Made by a program: the position numbers and the translations under genes. Shown piece after piece: positions 41,766 to 50,265 of a DNA stretch of 64,000 bases; position 1 is the first letter of the stretch, and each line of letters opens with the position of its first letter. The notes below the pieces were generated by a model. That model was given only the letters and a program-made list of their open reading frames with translations. It had not been told where the DNA came from and ran no database searches. Source of the DNA: Streptomyces ortus (GTDB lineage Bacteria > Actinomycetota > Actinomycetes > Streptomycetales > Streptomycetaceae); NCBI RefSeq assembly GCF_026341275.1, contig NZ_JAIFZO010000002.1:570361-634360 (forward strand), written 5' to 3'.

Positions 41766-43145
41766 ATGGCGATGATGCGCCTGAGGCGCGAGGACCCGCG
41801 TGTCGTCGGCTCGTTCAGGCTTCACCGACGGCTCGGCGCGGGCGGGATGGGCGTTGTCTATCTGGGCTCCGACCGGCGTGGCCAGCGGGTCGCGCTGAAG
41901 GTGATCCGGCCGGATCTCGCGGAGGACCAGGAGTTCCGGGCGCGCTTCGCCCGGGAGGTGTCGGCGGCGCGGCGGATCAGGGGCGGGTGCACCGCGCGGC
42001 TCGTCGCCGCGGATCTGGAGGCGGAGCGGCCCTGGTTCGCGACGCAGTATGTTCCCGGGCCGTCGCTGCACGACAAGGTCACCGAGGACGGGCCGCTCTT
42101 CGCGTCCGAGGTCGCGGCCGTCGGCGCCGCCCTCTCCGAGGGGCTTGTCGCGGTGCATGAAGCGGGGGTCGTCCACCGGGACCTGAAACCGTCGAACATC
42201 CTGCTGTCCCCGAAGGGGCCGCGCATCATCGACTTCGGTATCGCCTGGGCGACCGGTGCGAGCACGCTCACGCATGTGGGTACGGCTGTGGGGTCTCCCG
42301 GTTTCCTCGCGCCGGAGCAGGTGCGGGGTGCCGCCGTCACTCCGGCCACGGATGTCTTCGCGCTGGGCGCGACGCTGGCGTACGCCGCGACGCAGGACTC
42401 GCCCTTCGGGCACGGCAGTTCCGAGGTGATGCTCTACCGGGTGGTGCACGAGGAGCCGCACCTGCACGGTGTGCCCGACGCGCTGGCCCCTCTGGTGCGC
42501 GCCTGTCTGGCGAAGGATCCCGAGGAGCGGCCCAGCACGCTGCAGTTGTCGTTGCGGCTCAAGGAGATCGCGGCGCGGGAGGCGCAGGGTATGGGCGAGG
42601 CCCGGCCGCCGGCTCCCCGGGCGGCGGAGGCCGACCGGCCGACGGGGCGGCTCGCCGACGAGTACGACGGCTATCCGGAACAGCGGACTCAGCGGCGTAC
42701 GCAGGGGTCGTCCGGGCCGCGCGGGAGCGGTCCGTCGTCGCGGTCGGGGGCGCGGCCGGCCGCTTCCTCGCGCGGTGGCTCGGCGCGGGCCGGTTCCGGA
42801 GCGGGTTCCGGTTCCGGTTCCGGCTCCAGGACCGGTCCGTCCGGTAGCCGCGCCGGGCAGTCCGGCAGCCGGACCGGGCCGCCGCGGAGCGGGGCGGGGC
42901 GGAACGGGCCGCGGACCGGGCCTCGGACCACCGGGACGGGGCGGCGGCCCGCGAATCCGCGGCTGTTGCGGCAGCGGCTGTTCGTGTTCGTGGTGGTGAC
43001 GCTGCTCGTGGCGTTGGCCATCGCGGCGGCGCAGGGATGCGAGGGGCCTGCCCGGGGGCTTGATGGCGGGGGGCGCGGGGGCGGGGTTGCGGGGCATTCG
43101 CCTACCCAGGCGGACCAGCGGGGCGGGGTAGGGCTCAGCGGGTAG
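41766..43145 (+). CDS. Membrane-anchored Ser/Thr protein kinase (PknB-like)
   Basis: 459 residues. A Hanks-type kinase domain occupies 15-280: the Gly loop GAGGMG (24-29), K45, catalytic HRDLKPSN (D139), DFG (156-158) and the PEQV segment of the activation loop (GSPGFLAPEQVRG). The VMLYRVVHEEP region is typical. A linker of about 120 residues rich in Gly, Ser, Arg and Pro (GSGAGSGSGSGS, SRTGPSGSRAG) leads to one membrane helix (about 402-424, LFVFVVVTLLVALAIAAAQ) and a short extracellular tail without a sensor domain. In-frame ATGs at 41760, 41766 and 41772 make the exact start unsure. Confidence 0.94.
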   Translation: MAMMRLRREDPRVVGSFRLHRRLGAGGMGVVYLGSDRRGQRVALKVIRPDLAEDQEFRARFAREVSAARRIRGGCTARLVAADLEAERPWFATQYVPGPSLHDKVTEDGPLFASEVAAVGAALSEGLVAVHEAGVVHRDLKPSNILLSPKGPRIIDFGIAWATGASTLTHVGTAVGSPGFLAPEQVRGAAVTPATDVFALGATLAYAATQDSPFGHGSSEVMLYRVVHEEPHLHGVPDALAPLVRACLAKDPEERPSTLQLSLRLKEIAAREAQGMGEARPPAPRAAEADRPTGRLADEYDGYPEQRTQRRTQGSSGPRGSGPSSRSGARPAASSRGGSARAGSGAGSGSGSGSRTGPSGSRAGQSGSRTGPPRSGAGRNGPRTGPRTTGTGRRPANPRLLRQRLFVFVVVTLLVALAIAAAQGCEGPARGLDGGGRGGGVAGHSPTQADQRGGVGLSG

Positions 43146-43184
43146 GTAGCTGCGCTTGTCGGCTGCGGCTGCGTCGTGGGTGAT

Positions 43185-43409
43185 TGCGCCGTTCCCCGCG
43201 CCCCCTTCGCGGCGCTGCACTGAGCGGTGCCTGCGCAGCCGGGCCCCGTCGGGGGTGAGTGCGCCGTTCCCCGCGCCCCTATCGCGGCGCTGCCCTGAGC
43301 GGTGCCTGCGCAGCCGGGCCCCGTTGGGGCTGAGTGCGCCGTTCCCCGCGCCCCTATCGCGGCGCTGCCCTGGGCGGTGCCTGCGGAGGCGCGGCCCCTT
43401 TGGGGCGCT
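43185..43409. repeat. Three-unit tandem array, exact 75-nt period
   Basis: TGCGCCGTTCCCCGCGCCCC begins units at 43185, 43260 and 43335. Each is followed by TATCGCGGCGCTGCCCTGAG, then CGGTGCCTGCGCAGCCGGGC with small changes. It fills most of the 282-nt gap between the kinase and the TrmH-type gene and shares only its core with the arrays at 23.7, 32.6 and 61.7 kb. Confidence 0.93.
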
Positions 43410-43427
43410 GTACGGGAGTTGTCGGGG

Positions 43428-44246
43428 TTATGGGGTCGGTCTGCCTGTTGCCACCGCGTAGAACGCGACCGCCGCTGCCGCTCCCACGTTCAGGGAGTCG
43501 ACTCCGTGGGCCATGGGGATGCGGACCCAGTCGTCCGCCGCCACCAGGGCCTGGGTGGACAGGCCGTCGCCCTCCGCGCCGAGCATCAGGGCGACCCGTT
43601 CCATGCGGTGCGGGGCCACCTCGTCGAGGGTCTTGGCCTTCTCGTCCGGGGTGAGGGCGAGGAGGCCGAAGCCCGCCTCGCGGACCGAGTCGAGCCCCTT
43701 GGGCCAGGAGTCCAGGCGTGCGTACGGCACGGCGAAGACCGCGCCCATGGAGACCTTCACCGAACGCCGGTACAGCGGGTCCGCGCAGTCCGGGGAGAGC
43801 AGGACCGCGTCCATACCGAGGGCGGCGGCCGAGCGGAAGATCGCCCCGATGTTCGTGTGGTCGTTGACCGACTCCATGACGACGACCCGGCGGGCCGTGC
43901 GGAGCAGATCGTCCGGGGTCGGCAGCGGTTTGCGCTGCATGGACGCGAGCGCCCCGCGGTGCACGTGGTACCCGGTGACCCGTTCTGCGAGGTCGGGGCT
44001 GACCGCGTACACCGGCGCCGGGAGTTCGTCGATGACGTCGCGCATGACGTCGACCCACTTGGCGGACAGCAGCATCGAGCGCATCTCGTAGCCGGCGTCC
44101 TTGGCCCGTCTGATGACCTTCTCGCCCTCGGCGATGAACAGGCCCTCGGCCGGTTCTCGCTTGCGGCGCAGCTCCACGTCGGTCAGGCCTGTGTAGTCAC
44201 GCAGGCGCGGGTCGGCTGGGTCCTCAACGGTGATGAGATCGGCCAC
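43428..44246 (-). CDS. TrmH/SpoU-family RNA 2'-O-methyltransferase
   Basis: 272 residues. The C-terminal SPOUT domain shows motif 1 (VVVMESVNDHTNIGAIFRSAAALG, including the conserved N and R), motif 2 (LMLGAEGDGLSTQALVAAD) and motif 3 (IPMAHGVDSLNVGAAAAVAFY). The N-terminal substrate-binding part contains RKREPAEGLFIAEGEKVIRRA, typical of rRNA methyltransferases of the RlmB/TsnR type. Which RNA it modifies cannot be read from sequence. The start is GTG with a weak site. Confidence 0.93.
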   Translation of the reverse strand: MADLITVEDPADPRLRDYTGLTDVELRRKREPAEGLFIAEGEKVIRRAKDAGYEMRSMLLSAKWVDVMRDVIDELPAPVYAVSPDLAERVTGYHVHRGALASMQRKPLPTPDDLLRTARRVVVMESVNDHTNIGAIFRSAAALGMDAVLLSPDCADPLYRRSVKVSMGAVFAVPYARLDSWPKGLDSVREAGFGLLALTPDEKAKTLDEVAPHRMERVALMLGAEGDGLSTQALVAADDWVRIPMAHGVDSLNVGAAAAVAFYAVATGRPTP

Positions 44247-44310
44247 AGGGTGATACTGCCTTGTCCTGGGTGCGGTGCCAACGGCTTGGAACGAGTTGTG
44301 TTACCCGGGG

Positions 44311-45591
44311 TTACTCAGAGTCTCCGTCAGAGGTCACGGCGGGCGTCCCGTCGGACGTCTCGAACGAGCCGTCCGCCCCCACGGTCACGACCTCCCCGAT
44401 GACGATCACCGCCGGGGGCCGCACCTCCTCGGCCCGGACGGTCTCGGCGACCGTCGCCAGGGTCGCGTCGACACGCCGCTGCGCCGCGGTCGTACCCTCC
44501 TGGACGAGCGCCACGGGGGTGCCGGCCGCCTTGCCGTTCTCCATGAGCGTACGGGCGATGGCGCCGATCTTGTCCACGCCCATCAGGACGACCAGCGTGC
44601 CGCGGAGCTTGGCGAGCGCCGCCCAGTCGACCAGGGAGCGTTCGTCGTCGGGGGCGACGTGGCCGCTGACGACCGTGAACTCGTGGGCCACTCCGCGGTG
44701 CGTGACCGGGATGCCCGCCGCGCCCGGGACGGAGATGGAGCTGGAGATGCCCGGGACGACCGTGCAGGAGATGCCCGCCTCGGCCAGCGCCTGGGCCTCC
44801 TCCATGCCGCGGCCGAACACGAAGGGGTCGCCGCCCTTGAGGCGGACCACCGACTTGCCCTGCAGGGCGTGTTCGATGAGGGCGTTGTTGATGGCCTCCT
44901 GGGCCATGAAGCGCCCGTACGGGATCTTCGCCGCGTCGATCACCTCGACGTGCGGCGGGAGTTCGGCGAGCAGGTCGCGCGGGCCCAGGCGGTCGGCGAT
45001 GACCACGTCCGCCTCGGCGAGGAGACGGCGCCCGCGGACCGTGATCAGGTCCGGGTCGCCGGGACCGCCGCCGACCAGGGAGACACCGGGTGTACGGGTG
45101 CGGTGGTGGGGCGCCACGAGGGTGCCGTCGCGCAGCCCCTCGACCACCGCGTCGCGGATGGCCGCGGTGTGGCGGGGGTCGCGGCCCTTGGCGTCCGTGG
45201 TCAGGACGGCCACCGTGACGCCCTCGCTGTGGCCCGTCGCCGGGGTCCAGGCGGTGGCCTCGTCCGCGTCGTCCGCGCGGACGCACCACACGCGGCGGGC
45301 CTCCGCCTCGGCGGAGGCCTCGGCGTTCGCCGCGGAGTCGGGGGTGGCGATCAGGACGTACCAGGACTCCGCGAGGTCGCCCGGCTCGTAGCGGCGCCTG
45401 GTCCAGGTCAGTTCGCCGGCGTCCGCCATGGCCTCGACCGAGGGGGTCGCGGACGGGGAGACGAGGTGGATGTCCGCGCCCGCCGCGATGAGGGCCGGGA
45501 GGCGGCGCTGGGCGACCTGGCCGCCGCCGAGGACCACGACGCGGCGGCCGGCGAGGCGGAGGCCTACGGGGTAGGCGGGGTTTTCGGCCAT
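44311..45591 (-). CDS. CysG-like fusion: precorrin-2 dehydrogenase + uroporphyrinogen-III C-methyltransferase
   Basis: 426 residues. The N-terminal Rossmann domain (VVVLGGGQVAQRRLPALIAAG) is the siroheme-synthase-type dehydrogenase. The C-terminal domain is SAM-dependent SUMT: LVGGGPGDPDLITVRGRRLL, VIADRLGPRDLL, VVRLKGGDPFVFGRGMEEAQ and VVPGISSSISVPGAAGIPVTHRG. It makes precorrin-2/sirohydrochlorin, the branch point to cobalamin and siroheme. The dehydrogenase half is unusually short before the SUMT domain, so ferrochelatase ability is doubtful. Start at MAENPAYPV, with AGGAG 10 nt upstream. The neighbouring CobT and CobL genes indicate the cobalamin branch. Confidence 0.92.
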   Translation of the reverse strand: MAENPAYPVGLRLAGRRVVVLGGGQVAQRRLPALIAAGADIHLVSPSATPSVEAMADAGELTWTRRRYEPGDLAESWYVLIATPDSAANAEASAEAEARRVWCVRADDADEATAWTPATGHSEGVTVAVLTTDAKGRDPRHTAAIRDAVVEGLRDGTLVAPHHRTRTPGVSLVGGGPGDPDLITVRGRRLLAEADVVIADRLGPRDLLAELPPHVEVIDAAKIPYGRFMAQEAINNALIEHALQGKSVVRLKGGDPFVFGRGMEEAQALAEAGISCTVVPGISSSISVPGAAGIPVTHRGVAHEFTVVSGHVAPDDERSLVDWAALAKLRGTLVVLMGVDKIGAIARTLMENGKAAGTPVALVQEGTTAAQRRVDATLATVAETVRAEEVRPPAVIVIGEVVTVGADGSFETSDGTPAVTSDGDSE

Positions 45592-45786
45592 GGAGGTACG
45601 GCTCCTCATGCGGGTGATGCGCGTGATGCGGGGGCGGCGCGCTGCGGCGGTGGAGCGGCCTGACGTGCGGATTTTATGGGGCGGGGTGGTGGAGTGGCGG
45701 GGTGGGTGGGGGTTCTTTCCCCTGACCCGCCCCTTCCCGAAACCGGGGCTGCGCCCCGGGCCCCCGCACCGTGCAGGTGGGCTCTT

Positions 45787-45831
45787 GGCTGTGGGCAGGC
45801 GTTCCGCCCTGCGGAATACCTGCCCACAGCC
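45787..45831 (-). terminator. Hairpin terminator of the bluB-cobT fusion gene
   Basis: GGCTGTGGGCAGG (45787-45799) pairs with CCTGCCCACAGCC (45819-45831). An inner TTCCGC/GCGGAA stem completes a long rod 10 nt after the stop. Confidence 0.85.
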
Positions 45832-45840
45832 GAAAACGTG

Positions 45841-48800
45841 CTACTTCTCCGTCACGCCCGCCGAGTCGAACGTCGCCACCTCGTGCATCGCCCGGGCCGC
45901 GCTCTGGACCACCGGGAGGGCCAGGAGGGCGCCGGTGCCCTCGCCGAGACGGAGGTCGAGGTCGACCAGGGGGCGCAGGCCCAGCTTGTTGAGTGCGGCC
46001 ACGTGGCCGGGCTCGGCGCTGCGGTGGCCCGCGATGCAGGCCGCGAGGACCTCGGGGGCGATCGCGCGCGCCACCAGGGCGGCGGCACCGGCGCTGACAC
46101 CGTCCAGGATCACCGGCGTCCGCAGGGAGGCGCCACCGAGAAGGAGGCCCACCATCGCGGCGTGCTCCAGCCCGCCGACAGCCGCGAGGACGCCGACCGG
46201 ATCGGCCGGGTCCGGCTGGTGCAGTTCCAGGGCGCGGCGTACCACCTCGGTCTTGCGGGCCAGGGTCTCGTCGTTGATACCGGTGCCGCGACCGGTGACC
46301 TCGGTCGGATCGCTGCCGGTGTAGACGGAGATCAGCGCGGCGGACGCGGTGGTGTTGGCGATGCCCATCTCCCCCGTGACCAGCGCCTTGTTCCCGGCCG
46401 CCACCAGGTCGCGGGCGGTCTCGATGCCCACCTCGATGGCCGACCTGACCTCCTCGCGGGTCAGCGCGGGCCCCGTCGTCATGTCGGCGGTGCCCGCCCG
46501 GACCTTGCGCGGCAGCAGACCGGGGGTCGCGGGCAGGTCGGAGGCCACGCCCACGTCGATGACGCAGACCTCGGCGCCGACCTGCGCGGCGAAGGCGTTG
46601 CAGACCGCGCCGCCGCCGAGGATGTTGGCCACCATCTGGCCCGTGACCTCCTGCGGCCACGGGGTGACGCCCTGGGCGTGTACGCCGTGGTCGCCGGCGA
46701 AGATCGCGACGGCGGCCGGTTCCGGGATGGGCGGCGGGCACATCCGGGAGAGCCCGGACAGCTGGGCGGAGATGATCTCCAGCATGCCGAGGGCCCCGGC
46801 GGGCTTGGTCATGCGCTTCTGGCGCTCCCAGGCCTCGCCGAGCGCCTTGGCGTCCAGCGGCCGGATGTTGGTGATGGTCTCGGCGAGCAGGTCGTGCGGC
46901 TCCTCACCGGGCAGCGCCCGGCGGCCGTACGTCTCCTCGTGGACCACCCAGGACAGCGGGCGGCGCTTGGACCAGCCCGACTGCATCAGCTCGGGCTCGT
47001 CCGGGAACTCGTCGACGTATCCGACGCAGAGGTAGGCGACGACCTCAAGGTGCTCGGGCAGGCCGAGGCCGCGGACCATCTCGCGCTCGTCGAAGAAGCT
47101 GACCCAGCCGACCCCCAGGCCCTCGGCACGGGCCGCGAGCCACAGGTTCTCGACGGCGAGCGCCGAGGAGTACGGGGCCATCTGCGGCTGGGTGTGGCGG
47201 CCCAGGGTGTGCCTGCCGCCCCGGGTCGGGTCGGCGGTGACGACGATGTTCACCGGGGTGTCGAGGATGGCCTCGATCTTCAGTTCCTTGAACTGCTTCG
47301 CGCGGCCCTTGGGCAGCGACTTGGCGTACGCCTCGCGCTGGCGCGCGGCCAGTTCGTGCATCGAACGCCGGGTCTCCGCCGAGCGGATGACGACGAAGTC
47401 CCAGGGCTGCGAGTGGCCGACGGACGGCGCCGTGTGGGCCGCTTCCAGGACGCGGAGCAGGACGTCGTGCGGGATGGGGTCGCTACGGAAGCCGTTGCGG
47501 ATGTCGCGGCGCTCGCGCATCACGCGCAGGACGGCCTCGCGTTCGGCGTCGTCGTAGCCGGGCGCGGCCGGACCGGTGGACTCACGTGTCTGCGCCACGG
47601 CGACCGTGCTCTCTTCCTGGTCGGCGGCCCGGGTGTCCAGGTCTTCCGCCTGCTGTGCGGCTACGGGCTCCTGGTCCTGCTCCTGCTCCGGGATGTCGCC
47701 GTCCTCGGCCTGGGCCTCGGCGGGCGCCTCGGACACGGGGAGCGTGCCGGTTCCGGCGGCCGGAACGGGCTCCCGGGGGGCCGGCAGTACGAGGAGCGGC
47801 TCCTCGTCCAGCTCCTCCTCGGACGCCATGTCGGGCCCTGCGGCGGACCCTTCGCCAGAACCGTCGGCGGGCTCCGGGGCGGGTACGGACGCGAGTGCCG
47901 GTTCCGGGGCGGATGCCGCCAAGAGCTCCGGCGCGGGCTCCGACACGTGCTCCGGCGCGGGCTCCTGTGCAGGTTCCGGGGCGGGCTGCTCGACGGGTGC
48001 CGCGAGCGGGGCCGGCACGTCGTAGGCGGGCTGCTCGGCCTGCTCCCCGGCGACGGGCTCCGTCGTCACGCCGTGCGGCGGGGTGGGGGCCAGGTGCGGG
48101 GTGGTCGGGACCGTGCCCTCGACCGGTACGAACTGTCCGACGTGGGCCGCCGGATCTGCCGTGGCGGACCCACCGGGCTGACCGGCCTGACCGGACGGCC
48201 CGGCGGGCTGCTGCGGCGCCTGGAACTCGTCCTGAAGCTGGTCCGCCTCGCCCTGCGAGTCGTCGGCGAGGGCCTGGTCGGCGGGTGCCACGGGTGTCTC
48301 GGGGTGCGCGATGAGATCGGGCTGCGCCTGCTGTGCCGTGTCCGGCGCACCGAGGCTCGGGGCTGCGCCCGCACCGGCCTCCGCCGGTGCACCTGGCTCG
48401 GCGGGCGCGGCGAAGTGCGGGGCCTCGGCGGCCTCCTGGATCTGGACGGGCTCCGCGGCAACGGGCTCGGCCTCCATCGGCTGCGCCTGCGCCTGCGCCT
48501 GCGACGGCGGTTGCGGCTGCGGCTCCTGGAATCCGGCGTGCGGTCCGGCCTCGGCGGAGGAGGCGGCCATCTCCTCCACCTGCGGGTCCACCAGGTGGAC
48601 GGGGTGCGGGACCGGTGCCGCGTACTCGGGGTGCCGCGTCCCGTCCTCGGCCACCGGGGCGGCGGGGGCCTCGGCGGCGTACTGCCCGGCCCCGTCGTCC
48701 GAGGGGTGGGCGATGTGGACGGCGGCGGGCGCGGGCTGGGGAGCGGGCACGAAGTCCGGGAGCGCCTGGGCGTACTCGGGGCCGTGGCCCCCTTCCGGAG

Positions 48801-49893
48801 CCTGCGGGAACAGCGAACCGTCGGCGAGCAGCGGGGCCTGCGAGTAGTCCTGCACCAGCACTGGTTCCGGAACCTGGACGGCTTCCGCAATCTGGACGGC
48901 TTCCGCGATCTGCACGGCCTCCGGTTCCGGCTGCGGAGGGGCGTACGCCTCCTCGGGAGCCTGTCCGGGAATCTCCGCGTCCTCCGGCATCCCCGCGGCG
49001 GCCACCGCCGGGTCCACCGCGGCCTGGACCGGGTCCACCACGCTCTCGGCGGATTCCGCGACCGCCGGAGCGGGCGCCGCCTCGGAGGGAGCGTCCGGCG
49101 CGTCAGCACCCGAAGCGTCCGCCCCCTGCGCCTGCACCTGCGCCGGCGTGAGCCCCGGCACCTGCTCCACCGGAGCAGCAGCCTCCTGGCTCTCGGCGAG
49201 CGTGGGCCCGGTCCCTGCGTCAGGGGCCTGCTCGCCGGGAGCCTGCCCGTCGGACGCCTGCGCGACCGGCGCGGGCCCGGCGGTCACCGGAGCGCCCGCG
49301 TACGCCCCCGCGCCCTCCGGGAAGACCGTTTCTGCAGGCGCCCCCTCGGAGACGACCTGTGCCTGTGCCATGGGTGGCGCGACCTGGACCTGAGTCCGGG
49401 CGCCCCAGGGAGACGCGCCCTGCAACGCGATCTCGTCACGCGGCGCGTCGAGGTACTCGGGACCGGACGGGGCCGGGCCCGTCTGCCGTACGGGGGACGG
49501 GGTGCCCGCGGGACCGCGGTCGGCGAGCGAACGCACCGGGCTGCCGGCGCCGTCCGGGGTCGGCGGGCCGAGGTGCAAGGGGCGGCGGGCGACGGGCGGC
49601 TGCGGCGCGGAGGACGACATCCGGACGGCGCTGAGGTCGACCGAACCGCTGTCGCGGCCCGACGTCTCGTGCGGGCCGGGCTCGTGGACGGCCTCGACGA
49701 CCGGCACCGGGGGCGGTGGAGCCACCTCGTTGCCCCACGCACCCTGGGCGCCCGGCAGCAGCAACAGGTCTTCGTCTTCGGCGGTGGGCTCGGAGAGGTA
49801 GGTGTACGCACCGGGGGCGGGGACGCCCGGCTGCTCCACCATGCCTGCGTTCTCCGGCAGCCCCTCGCCCGGGACCTGGCCGGTGTCGGTCAT
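45841..49893 (-). CDS. cobT: BluB-CobT fusion with a very long disordered N-terminal region
   Basis: 1350 residues. About 770 N-terminal residues are Ala/Pro/Glu/Gln-rich and devoid of fold (VQIAEAVQIAEAVQVPEPV, PEPAQEPAPEHVSEPAPE). Residues ~780-990 match BluB, the flavin-destroying 5,6-dimethylbenzimidazole synthase of the nitroreductase fold (MRERRDIRNGFRSDPIP from M792, APSVGHSQPWDFVVIRS, YLCVGYVDEFPDEPE). Residues ~1000-1350 are CobT, which activates that base with nicotinate mononucleotide (KPAGALGMLEIISAQLSGL, AGDHGVHAQGVTPWPQEVT, GEGTGA with the catalytic-type E1318). One polypeptide thus makes and activates the lower ligand of B12. ATG with GAGGGG upstream. Confidence 0.93.
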   Translation of the reverse strand: MTDTGQVPGEGLPENAGMVEQPGVPAPGAYTYLSEPTAEDEDLLLLPGAQGAWGNEVAPPPPVPVVEAVHEPGPHETSGRDSGSVDLSAVRMSSSAPQPPVARRPLHLGPPTPDGAGSPVRSLADRGPAGTPSPVRQTGPAPSGPEYLDAPRDEIALQGASPWGARTQVQVAPPMAQAQVVSEGAPAETVFPEGAGAYAGAPVTAGPAPVAQASDGQAPGEQAPDAGTGPTLAESQEAAAPVEQVPGLTPAQVQAQGADASGADAPDAPSEAAPAPAVAESAESVVDPVQAAVDPAVAAAGMPEDAEIPGQAPEEAYAPPQPEPEAVQIAEAVQIAEAVQVPEPVLVQDYSQAPLLADGSLFPQAPEGGHGPEYAQALPDFVPAPQPAPAAVHIAHPSDDGAGQYAAEAPAAPVAEDGTRHPEYAAPVPHPVHLVDPQVEEMAASSAEAGPHAGFQEPQPQPPSQAQAQAQPMEAEPVAAEPVQIQEAAEAPHFAAPAEPGAPAEAGAGAAPSLGAPDTAQQAQPDLIAHPETPVAPADQALADDSQGEADQLQDEFQAPQQPAGPSGQAGQPGGSATADPAAHVGQFVPVEGTVPTTPHLAPTPPHGVTTEPVAGEQAEQPAYDVPAPLAAPVEQPAPEPAQEPAPEHVSEPAPELLAASAPEPALASVPAPEPADGSGEGSAAGPDMASEEELDEEPLLVLPAPREPVPAAGTGTLPVSEAPAEAQAEDGDIPEQEQDQEPVAAQQAEDLDTRAADQEESTVAVAQTRESTGPAAPGYDDAEREAVLRVMRERRDIRNGFRSDPIPHDVLLRVLEAAHTAPSVGHSQPWDFVVIRSAETRRSMHELAARQREAYAKSLPKGRAKQFKELKIEAILDTPVNIVVTADPTRGGRHTLGRHTQPQMAPYSSALAVENLWLAARAEGLGVGWVSFFDEREMVRGLGLPEHLEVVAYLCVGYVDEFPDEPELMQSGWSKRRPLSWVVHEETYGRRALPGEEPHDLLAETITNIRPLDAKALGEAWERQKRMTKPAGALGMLEIISAQLSGLSRMCPPPIPEPAAVAIFAGDHGVHAQGVTPWPQEVTGQMVANILGGGAVCNAFAAQVGAEVCVIDVGVASDLPATPGLLPRKVRAGTADMTTGPALTREEVRSAIEVGIETARDLVAAGNKALVTGEMGIANTTASAALISVYTGSDPTEVTGRGTGINDETLARKTEVVRRALELHQPDPADPVGVLAAVGGLEHAAMVGLLLGGASLRTPVILDGVSAGAAALVARAIAPEVLAACIAGHRSAEPGHVAALNKLGLRPLVDLDLRLGEGTGALLALPVVQSAARAMHEVATFDSAGVTEK

Positions 49894-50265
49894 GCGTACC
49901 CCTCGCCCATCGGTTTAGTGCTCCTACGACCTGCTCGTCCGGGGCGGCGCACCGACCACCCGTCATGAGAACGAGCACACGGGCCGGGCGGCACGAACGA
50001 CCGGTCGACAAAGCCATTAACTGGCATTGTCGCGGTCGGCTCGCCACCGCGACAGGGTGATCCGTCACGGCCCGCTGTGGACTGCGCCACTTTGCGCGTC
50101 CTCCGGTTCTGCCGTACCACACGCCCCTCAAAATGGGTGCGTTTCGCGGGCATTGACCGGCGAAATACCGGACAACCCGATTGCGGTACAACGATCGGCC
50201 AGCCTACCGCGCGCAGTACGACAACAGGATCACAGGACGCGATCGGACAGGGACCCGCCCACCGC
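49894..50265. other. 372-nt gap upstream of bluB-cobT; no gene or riboswitch recognised
   Basis: It holds the presumed promoter of the fusion gene. It contains a GCCA-N5-TGGC inverted repeat (50010-50022) and several AT-richer patches. I looked on the minus strand for the B12-box of a cobalamin riboswitch and did not see one. Confidence 0.5.

Noticed and set aside
45676..49968. 1430-codon plus-strand open frame opposite bluB-cobT
   Set aside because: Very long, but its translation is Arg/Gly/Leu noise complementary to a real protein with clear BluB and CobT motifs.
49894..50265. Cobalamin riboswitch before bluB-cobT
   Set aside because: Expected from function, but no B12-box-like sequence was found on the minus strand by eye.
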